This document shows positions 17,137 to 26,900 of a stretch of DNA of 40,575 bases, in pieces (the first letter of the stretch is position 1; each line of letters opens with the position of its first letter). Origin of the DNA: Lentzea aerocolonigenes (lineage in GTDB: Bacteria > Actinomycetota > Actinomycetes > Mycobacteriales > Pseudonocardiaceae). Where the stretch lies: the NCBI RefSeq assembly GCF_000955955.1, contig NZ_JYJG01000085.1, positions 1 to 40,575 on the forward strand, in the 5' to 3' direction. Under the pieces are notes generated by a model. That model searched no databases. It saw only the letters and a list, made by a program, of their open reading frames with translations, and was not told the DNA's origin. Position numbers and translations under genes: made by a program.

Positions 17137-17440
17137 CCCGCAGTATCTGTGCTGGCAGAAGCCCCTGATCGTCAGCACGCACAGGAAGCTCGTCGGCGCA
17201 CCGAGCTGTGATCGAGGGTTCGCTTAACGAGATCCGCGATCTGCCTCCAGCATGACCGCGTCGAGGTCGCTGCGCGTGCGTCTGCGTGGTGCGAGCGCCT
17301 GGTTCGCACGCAGGTGAAATTTCACTGGCTGGCCTATTCCCTTTCCCAGGGAACTCGACCATAGTGCTGCATCACGGGTCAGGGGACAGGACCGTGTGGA
17401 TCGGCTGCTGGTGGGGACCGGCAGTAGGGGGAAGTTCTAG
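17137..17440. other. 304-base gap before the toxin locus, with hairpin and palindrome
   Basis: No gene is seen. A hairpin lies at 17282-17313: arms CTGCGTG-(GT)-GCGA and TCGCACGCAG pair over about 10 bp with a two-base bulge. It is followed at once by a perfect 12-bp palindrome GTGAAATTTCAC at 17314-17325. A GGGGGAAG ribosome-binding site precedes ATG 17441. The gap probably holds the promoter of the LamG/RHS unit. Confidence 0.55.
17314..17325. promoter_or_regulatory. Perfect palindrome, possible operator
   Basis: GTGAAATTTCAC reads identically on both strands and is AT-rich at its centre within GC-rich DNA. It lies about 116 bases upstream of the LamG gene and is adjacent to a stem-loop (17282-17313). 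The form suits a dimeric regulator. No regulator gene is nearby, so the assignment rests only on symmetry and position. Confidence 0.4.
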
Positions 17441-20400
17441 ATGTTCAACGCCAAAGGGCGGAGCCTTGCTCTGCCCGCAATCAGTGCTGCCCTCGTGTTG
17501 GCAGGCACACTCGTCAGCTCGGTCGGGGTGGCGACAGCCGCGGTGCCGAACGAGGCAGCGGACGCCACAAGCGCGGAGAAACTCGCGAAGCAGAGTGGTA
17601 AGCCGATCGTCATCGGGTCGGAGACGACCGAGACGTCGCAGGTCACGGCCAACCCAGATGGGTCCCGGACCTGGACCAACTACACGCATCCGGTGCGCGT
17701 CAAGCAGAACGGCGCCTGGGCCGCGGTCGACCTGAGCCTCGTGCGTCAGGCCGACGGCACGCTGGCGCCGAAGGCAGCGCCGGTCACCATGTCGTTCACT
17801 GCCGGCGGTTCTGGATCCGCGGCGAAACCTGTTGCCCGGCTGGTGAAGGGAGAAGCAGAGGTCGGGTTCGGCTGGGACACCGACCTGCCGCCGGCGCGAA
17901 TCTCCGGCCAGACCGCCACCTACCCGGACGTGTTGCCCGGTGTGGACCTGGAGGTGCAGGCGTCGCTGACCGGTTTCGCGCAGAACCTCGTGGTCAAGAC
18001 AGCCGAGGCGGCGAAGAACCCGAAGCTGAAGAAGGTCACCTTCAAGTCCCACACCAAGAACACGAAGATCAGCAATGCCGGTACCGCAGGAGCTGCCGCG
18101 AAATCGGCGGCAACTTCGCGGGCCGACGGGCTCGTGGTAACTGGCCCTGACGGCAACCAGGTGTTCAGTGGCGACGCGTCCCGCATGTGGGACTCCGCCG
18201 AGGCGGCACGCCAGGGAGTCATGGGCGTCGAGGTCGGTGCGGACACGATCTCGGTCACGCCGGATCAGGCATTCCTCGCTGATCCGAACACCACCTATCC
18301 GGTGCGACTTGATCCGGACTACACCTGCACGACGTGCGGAAAGCAGCACCACGCGGTGGTGCAGTCGCCTGCGGACTGGGCGAATTCGCCAAACTACGAC
18401 AAAACCGATGGTCAGCTCGGTGACCTCAAGGCCGGGTACCTGAACAAGGCCTCGCTGGGGGCGAAGTCGAACGGCATCTCCCGGACCTACCTCCAGCTGA
18501 ACACGAGCGAGCTCGTCGGCAAGAAGATCAACTCGGCGACCTTGCACGCCGACGTGATCAGTTCCTATGCCTGCACCACGGCCTCTCCGACGGAACTGTG
18601 GCTCACCAAGTGGATCGACCAGAACACCACCTGGAACAACCAGCCTGGCTGGGAGTGGGGCGGTGCGCTGTCGGAGAACAACAAAGTGAACAACCCCGGT
18701 CATTGCCCGACTGACGGTGGTGCGGACTTCGACGCGATGTCTGCGGTGGTCGCCGCCGCGAATGGGAGCTGGACCACCACGACGTTCATGCTCAAGGCCA
18801 AGAACGAGGCGGATCTCGACAACTCGTGGCGACGGTTCAACCTCAACCCGTACCTCGTGGTGAAGTACAACTCCTACCCTGGGGTGCCGGCCGACATGGG
18901 CATCGAAGGCTGGGGCCCGAACAAGGAAGACGCGCTGCCCTGTGTCACCGGTGTCAACCGGCCGCACGTCGGTACACGCACTCCGCGGGTACGTGCACGA
19001 CTGTCCGATCCGGACGGTGGATTCCTGAACGCGGGCTTCCAGTTCTACGGAGGTATACCGTCAACCCATCCGTGGAGCGGACCCGAGATCTACGTGGACA
19101 AGGTGCAGGCGGGCTCGTTCGCCGAGGTGCGTGTGCCCGAGAGCTGGACTTTGGGCGACGGGATCTACACCTTCTTCCTCAGATCAGGTGATGGGCAGTT
19201 GCCCAGCCCGCCATCGCCGGACTGCGAGTTCGTCATCGACACCGTGGCGCCGAACAAGCCAGCCGTGGCGTCCACCGACTACCCGACGACAGGATTCAAC
19301 GGCAGCGTCGGCCGCACCGGCAATTTCACGTTCTCGCCCAACGGCAACACGGGCCCGAACGGTTCGATGGACGTGGTGCGCTACGGCTGGTCGCTGAACG
19401 TCGACACCATCGACAACCAGGTCAACGTGTCCGAGGCGACCGGTGTCGTCAACGTGCCGATCACGCCGATGCAGGCGGGTACCAACACGTTGTACGTGCA
19501 GGCGTACGACAAGGCGGGAAACCGTGCGGCGGCACCGCAGACCTACGTCTTCAACGTCGCTGATCCCGCTGCTCCTGTGGCGGCGTGGAACTTCGACGAG
19601 ACCGGTGGCACGACCGCGGCCGACAGCACTGGCAAGGGCCACCCGCTGACATTGAACGGCGCGACCTTCGGTTCCGGCTATGCGGGCAACGGCCAGGTCA
19701 ACACCACGAGTTCGTTCTCGTCCGCGTCGTCCGCTGTGGTGGACACGTCGAAGGCGTTCTCGGTGTCGGCGTGGGCGAAGCTCGACAACACGGGGGCCTT
19801 CTACTCGGTTGCGAGCCAGGACGGGACCCGCGGGAGCGGCTTCTACCTGCAGTACAACAAGACCCTGGACCGCTGGGTGTTCAACGGTGGCTCAGCCGAC
19901 ACAGATACACCCGTTCCGTATCGCGCGGTCTCGGCAGCACCGCCGCAGACCGGCGTGTGGACCCACCTGCTCGGCACCTACGAGCCGAATTCGCACAAGT
20001 TGTCCTTGTACGTCAACGGAAAGCTCGAAGGAACGGCCGACGGCACGTTGTGGAACGCACCTGGCCAGTTCGTGGTGGGTGCGGCCAAGTGGCTGGGCGG
20101 GCGCGTCGACCAGGTCGAGGGCACGATTGATCACGTCCAGGTGTGGGATCGTGCGGTGAGCGCGGCCGAAGCGGCGAACCAGAACAACTTCGTCGTGCTG
20201 CGTGCGCGCTACAACCTCGATGAACGCGAGGGCACCACGACCAAGGACGAGGTGACACGGCAGAACGGCACTCTCTCCGGTGGCGTCTCGTGGGCCGGCA
20301 CGCCGGCCGATCCTGATGATCCCAACCAAATCCTGACCAGCAAGGACAAGTGGCTGAAGTTCGACTCGTCCGAAACGGGTCAGGTAGCGGGGCCGCATCC

Positions 20401-20896
20401 GGTGAACCTGCGAACGGATCGGTCGTACACCGTGTCCGCCTGGGTTCGCCACAGCGGGTTCGACAACGCCCCGCGGGCCGCGGTCGGGATGGGTGACAAC
20501 ACGTTCTCGCCATTCCTGCTGGGGTATCGGCCCGAGACTGGTAAGTGGAGCTTCCTGCTGACGCATACCCCATCGGGTGGTGGGTCGTTCGCACTGTCCG
20601 ACGTGCCGGCCGAGGCGAACAAGTGGGTTCACCTCGCAGCGACGTTCGATGCGACTACCGGCACGATCACGTTGTACGTCAACGGAATCAAGCAGCACGC
20701 GTTCAGCGGCGACAGCACCTCGGGGACTGGGCTCCAGGCCTTCAACGGATCCGGTGAGTTCTGGATCGGACGCGGCCTCTGGGACGGGCATCGCTCCGAC
20801 CCTTGGAAGGGCGACATCGATGACGCCCGCATCTATTCGGGCGTTTCTTCTGCCCAGAACATCACCGATATGTACTTGGCCACGAAGCACTTCTGA
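17441..20896 (+). CDS. Secreted DNRLRE/LamG multidomain protein, partner of the RHS toxin
   Basis: A 1151-residue exported protein. A Sec signal peptide covers about residues 1-34 (cleavage near ATAA/VPNE). Then come a beta-rich N-terminal region (about 60-290), a DNRLRE-like domain (about 340-470: RTYLQLNTSELVGKKINSAT, then WIDQNTTWNNQP), and two Ig-like or fibronectin-like modules (about 500-705). Two LamG/jelly-roll domains end it, at about 712-910 (VAAWNFDETGG... to VQVWDRAVSAAE) and about 923-1143. DNRLRE and LamG modules usually bind carbohydrate or other surface ligands, so wall or target-cell attachment is likely. The gene is 18 bases upstream of the RHS gene, and such pairs are common in actinobacteria. 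GC is lower than in the housekeeping flanks (about 65% in a sampled line against 75% in enolase). No catalytic motif is seen. Confidence 0.85.
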   Translation: MFNAKGRSLALPAISAALVLAGTLVSSVGVATAAVPNEAADATSAEKLAKQSGKPIVIGSETTETSQVTANPDGSRTWTNYTHPVRVKQNGAWAAVDLSLVRQADGTLAPKAAPVTMSFTAGGSGSAAKPVARLVKGEAEVGFGWDTDLPPARISGQTATYPDVLPGVDLEVQASLTGFAQNLVVKTAEAAKNPKLKKVTFKSHTKNTKISNAGTAGAAAKSAATSRADGLVVTGPDGNQVFSGDASRMWDSAEAARQGVMGVEVGADTISVTPDQAFLADPNTTYPVRLDPDYTCTTCGKQHHAVVQSPADWANSPNYDKTDGQLGDLKAGYLNKASLGAKSNGISRTYLQLNTSELVGKKINSATLHADVISSYACTTASPTELWLTKWIDQNTTWNNQPGWEWGGALSENNKVNNPGHCPTDGGADFDAMSAVVAAANGSWTTTTFMLKAKNEADLDNSWRRFNLNPYLVVKYNSYPGVPADMGIEGWGPNKEDALPCVTGVNRPHVGTRTPRVRARLSDPDGGFLNAGFQFYGGIPSTHPWSGPEIYVDKVQAGSFAEVRVPESWTLGDGIYTFFLRSGDGQLPSPPSPDCEFVIDTVAPNKPAVASTDYPTTGFNGSVGRTGNFTFSPNGNTGPNGSMDVVRYGWSLNVDTIDNQVNVSEATGVVNVPITPMQAGTNTLYVQAYDKAGNRAAAPQTYVFNVADPAAPVAAWNFDETGGTTAADSTGKGHPLTLNGATFGSGYAGNGQVNTTSSFSSASSAVVDTSKAFSVSAWAKLDNTGAFYSVASQDGTRGSGFYLQYNKTLDRWVFNGGSADTDTPVPYRAVSAAPPQTGVWTHLLGTYEPNSHKLSLYVNGKLEGTADGTLWNAPGQFVVGAAKWLGGRVDQVEGTIDHVQVWDRAVSAAEAANQNNFVVLRARYNLDEREGTTTKDEVTRQNGTLSGGVSWAGTPADPDDPNQILTSKDKWLKFDSSETGQVAGPHPVNLRTDRSYTVSAWVRHSGFDNAPRAAVGMGDNTFSPFLLGYRPETGKWSFLLTHTPSGGGSFALSDVPAEANKWVHLAATFDATTGTITLYVNGIKQHAFSGDSTSGTGLQAFNGSGEFWIGRGLWDGHRSDPWKGDIDDARIYSGVSSAQNITDMYLATKHF

Positions 20897-20914
20897 CCAC
20901 TTGGGGACTTTGCT

Positions 20915-23900
20915 GTGAGAAGAAGAAAGTGGACGGCGCTCTGCGTCGTGCTGTCGTTGTTGCTCGTGTCTGGCCAGGACGCGTTTGCCGCTGGCTCGAA
21001 CCAGTACGGTTGGAAGCTTCCAGAGCTGCAGAAGGACAAGTCGGTTCCGACAACGGCTGTCCCCCCGGTGCAGAGGAAGTCTGGCGACCAGGCGGCGAAG
21101 GCCGCTGTGACTAAGGCTGATCCGGTGTCGTGGCCGACTGAATCTCAGGCTGAGGTCGAGGTCGGCGAGTCCGCAGTCAAGGCCGGCGTGGTTTCTCTGC
21201 AGAGCAAAAAGAATGCTGCCGCTCTATCGGCGAAGCCCGTGAAGGTGCGGGTGAACGTCAAGGGGCAGGACGCAACGAAGAAGCTGGGGCTGAGCGGTGT
21301 TCTGCTGACAGTCGCGGATGCCGGCGGTGCGGCAGATGCTCCGGTGAGGGTTGAGGTCGACTACCGGTCGTTCGCGTCGGCTTTCGGCGGTGACTACGCC
21401 TCGCGATTGCGACTGGTCTCACTGCCCGCGTGTGCACTGTCCACTCCGGACAAGGCGGAATGTCGGCGGACCACAGCTCTTCCTGGCGGTAGCAACGACC
21501 GCAAGGCGGGCAAGGTCTTCGCGGATGTGACACCGTCCGCCTCCACAGCGTCGACCGCCGCGCACAGAGCCGACTCCAGTCCGATGGTTCTGGCCGCGAC
21601 CGCGGCGCCGTCGAGCGGCAACGGTACCTACACCGCGACATCGCTCGCTGCCGCGGGATCGTGGAACGCCGGCGGTTCCTCAGGCGATTTCAGCTACGGC
21701 TACCCGCTTCGCCTTCCTCCGGCTGTGGGAGGCAAAGCCCCGTCGGTGTCACTGGGCTATTCGTCGCAGAGTCTGGACGGCAGGACTTCGTCGACGAACA
21801 ACCAGGCATCGATCGTCGGTGACGGCTGGGACGTCTCGCCTGGCGGTTTCATCGAGCGTCAGTTCAAGCCGTGCAGTCTTGATCTAGGTGGCAACAACGA
21901 CCAGACCAAGACGGGCGACCAGTGCTGGGCCAATGACAACGTCACGATCAGCCTCGTCGGCGTGTCCGGCCAGCTGGTCAAGCACAAGGACAAGGTGAAC
22001 GGCCAGGAGGTCTGGCGGGCGAAGAACGACGACGGTGCACGCGTCGAGCACTTGTTCGGAGCCTCGAACGGAGACAACGACGGCGAGCACTGGAAGGTCA
22101 CCACGACCGACGGCACCCAGTACTTCCTCGGTCTCAACAAGCTGCCCGGCTGGTCGGCGGGCAAGCCGGAGACGCAATCGGCGTGGACCGAGCCCGTGTT
22201 CGGCAACAACGACGGTGAACCGTGCAGGCAGACCACATTCGACGCGTCGTGGTGCCAACAGGCATATCGGTGGAACGTCGACTACTCGGTCGATCCTCAT
22301 GGCAACGTCACGACGTACTACTACGAGCCGGAGACCAACTTCTACGGCCGTAATGCGGATGCCGCGAAGGGCACGCAGTACGTACGTGGTGGTCAGCTGA
22401 GGCGCATCGAGTACGGGCTGCGCGACAACAGCGTTTATGGCAATGCCGGGGCACGAGTGTGGTTCGACACCGCCGAGCGCTGTCTGCCCAACGGGCAGAT
22501 TACCTGTGACCCCGGCCAGCTCAACGCTTCGACCGCCTCGTCCTGGCCGGATGTGCCGGCGGACCAGATCTGCAACGCGGGTGAGCAGTGCACGAACCGG
22601 TTGACGCCCACGTTCTTCACCCGCAAGCGACTCACCAAGATCACTACGCAGGTGGGCAACGGAAGTGGCGGGTTCAACGACGTCGATTCGTGGTCGCTGA
22701 CCCAGGACTTCCCTTCCACCGGCGATGGCACGTCACCGGCGATGAACCTGAAGTCGATCGTCCACACCGGACTTCGTGGAGGCTCGATCTCGCTACCGCC
22801 GACCACGTTCGACCGCAAGGCCATGGACAACCGGGTGGACAGCGGTCACGACGACCTGCTGCCGTTGACCAGATACCGCATCACCGGCATCACCAACGAG
22901 GCCGGTGCACACACGGAGATCAAGTACAGCGACGCGGACTGCGTACCAGGCTCGCGCATGCCCTCGCCGACCGCGCTCGCTTCGAACAACCTGCGCTGCT
23001 ACCCGACGTGGTGGACGCCGAACGGTGCGTCCAAGGCGATCCTCGACTACTTCCACAAGTACGTCGTGACCGATGTCGTCGATGACGATCGCACCGGCGC
23101 CTCGTCGCTGGTCAAGACGCACTACGACTACGTCGGTGATCCCGCTTGGCACTTCGATGAGAACGACTTCGCCGAGGCCGACAAGCGAACGTGGTCGCAG
23201 TGGCGTGGTTATGGCACGGTGCGCACGATCAAGGGTGACCCGTCGGAGAAGCAGAGCGTCACGGAAACCTCGTACCTGCGCGGCATGGACGGCGCCACGG
23301 TGTCCACCAGCGAAGGCGAGCCGATCCAGGACGCGCAGCGTCTGCAGGGCTTCGTACGTGAGAACCGGCAGTACAACAACGGTCAGCTCGTCTCGGCGTC
23401 GGTCAACGACCCGTGGGTGAGCGGGGCCACCGTCACTGGCGCTGATGGCAAGGAAGCCAAGCTCAGCAACGTCGAGGCCGTGCGTGGCCGCACGCTGCTG
23501 GAAAACGGCCAGTGGCGGCGGACCAAGGTCGTCAAGACGTACGACTCGATCGGCATCGTGACGAAAGCCGAAGATCACGGTGACCTGGGCGTCACCGGCG
23601 ACGAGTCGTGCACCCGGTCCACATTCGCCCGCAACGACGCGGCCTGGATGCTGACCTACGCCTCACAGGTGGAGACCGTCAAGGGCCTGTGCGACGTGCA
23701 AGCGTCTTCCACTTCGGTGCTGTCCATCGCGAAGTCGTATTTCGATGGCAAGGCGTGGGGCGAGGCACCTGCGAAGGGCGACATCACCAAGGCCGAGGTG
23801 CTCGACCGGTGGGACGGCGGCGGCCAGAAGTGGGTCACCGCTTCGAGTTCGACGTTCGACACCTACGGCCGTCCACTGGAGGTCGTTGACGCAACCAACG

Positions 23901-26900
23901 CAAAGACGACCACGGCCTATTCGCCATCCGATGGCCCGCTGACCCAGATCACCAGCACCAACGCGCTGGGGCACGTTTCCACTGGTTATGTCGACCCGGC
24001 TTGGGGCGCGTCCACGGCGTCAGTCGATCCGAACGGGCGGCGTGCGGATCTCAAGTACGACGCGCTGGGCAGGCTGGTGAAGGCGTGGACGCCGGGGCAT
24101 CCCAAGGAGTCTTGGCAGGCTGACGCTGAGTTCGAGTACACCTACAACACCAACGCTCCCAGCGTCGTGGCGGCGAAGCGCCAGCAGGACGACGGGACTT
24201 ATCTGACCTCGTACACGCTATATGATGGTTTGTTCCGGGAGCGGCAGACTCAAACGCCCTCGCCTTCGGGTGGCCGACAGATCTCAGACACGTTCTACGA
24301 CTCGCGTGGCCTGCCGTACAAGACGAACGGCGCTTACTGGAACGACCAGGCGGCGTCGGGTTCATTGGCCGGAGTGTTCGACAACGCCGTGCCGAACCAG
24401 ACCATCACTGAGTACGACGGGATGGAGCGGCCGACCGCGTCGATCTACCGCAAGCTCGCGGTAGAGCAGTGGCGCACCACCACGGCCTATGGCGGTGACA
24501 GGGTGCACACGACTCCGCCGCAGGGGTCGGCGGCCACGACGGTGATCAGTGACGCGCAGGGCCGGACTACCGAGAAACGTCAGTACACGGCTGGTTTGGG
24601 CACCGCGTTCGACACGACGAAGTACGTGTACACGCCTGCGGGTCAGCTGGCGTCGGTGATCGACCCGGTGGGCAACGCCTGGCGCTACGGCTACGACCTG
24701 CGCGGCCGCAAAATCACCGCGGATGATCCAGACACCGGGCATTCCGAGACGGAATACGACGCAGCCGGTCGGGTCGTGTCGAGCACAGATGGCCGAAACC
24801 GCAAGGTCACGTTCACCTACGACGCGCTGAGCCGCAAGACCGCTTCGTTCGACGGAACCACGAAGCTCGCCGAGTGGCAGTACGACACGTCCGTCGACAC
24901 GAGCGGTCGGCTCAACGGCCGCGGCATGCTGACGCTGTCCCGCAGATGGGTCAATGGCCAGGCTTACCTGCGCAAGGTCATCGGCTATGACGAGGCCGGC
25001 CGCCCGATGGGCGAGAAGGTCTCCATCCCGTCGGCGGAGGGCGCGCTCAGCAACGGTTACGAAACCCGGACGGACTACACCACCAACGGCAAACCAAAGT
25101 CCGTGTCCTATTTGGACGTCAACTCCGGCGGCACAACGATCGTGCCCGGCGAGTCAGTGGAGACGTTCTACAACGCCTTTGGTCTGCCCGACCGCACCAC
25201 CGGTGGCCTGTACACCGGAGAGGCGGGGCACTACGTCACCGGCACGAACTATTCCGCATTGGGTGAGGTGCTGCAGGAGACGTACGACAGCGAGGACAGC
25301 AAGAACAACCTGTGGGTGACCAACTTCTACGAGGAAGGCACTCGCAGGCTAGAGCGCACGATCGCGGATCGGGAAACTCCGACCGCGTATCGCATCGCTG
25401 ACCGCAACTACAGCTACGACGCGGCTGGCAACATCAGCCGCATCGCGGACACCCCTGAGGGCGGCCCGTCGGACATCCAGTGCTTCGCCTACGACTACCT
25501 GCGTCGCATGACCTCGGCGTGGACTCCTGGTTCCGGCGATTGCTCTGCCGCCAAGTCAACGTCCACTTTGGGCGGTGCGGCGCCGTACTGGATGTCGTGG
25601 ACGTTCGACAAGACCGGTAACCGCCTGACGCAGACATCGCACGCGACTGCGGGCAACACGGTGAACTCCTTCACCTATCCCGCCGCGGGTGCTGCTCAGC
25701 CACACACGGTGTCGAAGGTGGACACGACCGGTCCGAACGGTACGTCGCAGGACACGTTCGGCTACGACACCGCGGGCAACACGACGTCGCGCAGGATCTC
25801 CGGCAACACGCAGACGCTGGAGTACGACGTCGAGGGTCGCGTGTCGAAGGTGAAGAACGCCGACGGCAAGGAGTCGACGTACCTCTACGACGCGGACGGC
25901 AACCGGCTCATCGCGCGTGAGCCTTCAGCCACCACGCTGTACGTGTTCGGACAGGAGATCCGGCTGGAGGCAGGCACCTCGACGCCGTCGTGGACGCGCT
26001 ACTACAGCCACAACGGACACGTCGTGGCCCAGCGGAACTCGATCTCGGGCCTGAAGTGGTTGGTGACTGATCACCAGGGCACGGAGATCGCCGCGGTGAC
26101 TGCCGGGAATCTGGCGGTGGCTTCGCGTCGGCAGACCCCGTTCGGTGAGTCGCGTGGTAGTGCTGCGTCGTGGAATCAGCACGGGTTTGTTGGTGGTACG
26201 CGGGAGGAGTCGGGTCTGACGCGTGTGGGTGCGCGTTTGTACGACTCTTCTGCTGGTCGGTTCTTGTCTGCTGATCCGATCATCGACAACAACGATCCGC
26301 AGCAGTTGAACGGTTATGCGTACAGCAACAACAGTCCGGTGACGTTCAGCGATCCGACGGGTTTGTTGTCGGGTGGGCAGTGCGGCCCGGATGGCATCTT
26401 GTGTGGTGGTGGCCGGGAGAACTACCAGAGCGAGCAGCAGTATCGCGGTGTTCAGAACTTCTTCAAGGGTCAGCGTTCTGCTCAGGTGCAGGCGGACTCA
26501 GCCAAGCGTCAGGCGACTGAGCAGGGCTTGCGGGATGCGGGGATCAGTCAGGCTGAGTATGAGGAGGCTTTGAAGACTGCCCACAGGTCGAAGTGGGATG
26601 TGATCAAGGATGTTGCCTGGGAGTTGTTGAAGGACATCTCCGGGTGGAACGACATCGTGGATTGTTTCACCAAGGGTGATATCTGGGCCTGTGGTGGGCT
26701 GGTGATGAACCTGGTGCCGTGGGGCAAGGTCGGCAAGGTTCTGGAGGCCGGCTACAAGGCTGTGCGGGCCACGGTGACGATGGCGAAGGTCATCGAGAAG
26801 GCTCAGGGGTTGTTGCGGCGGGTCGAAAGGATCACTGCGGCGGCACAGGAGATCGCGCAGAACGCGATCCGCAAACTGGGCGGCAGAGCCGACGGCGTGG

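Noticed and set aside
15760..17178. Open frames of 472 codons on both strands over the transglycosylase.
   Set aside because: They are Arg/Gly/His low-complexity shadows of the transglycosylase and its Thr tail.
24058..25900. Repeated YD motifs considered as a DNA repeat or CRISPR-like array.
   Set aside because: The repeats are protein-level YD repeats of an RHS shell. Unit lengths vary and the DNA is not conserved between units.
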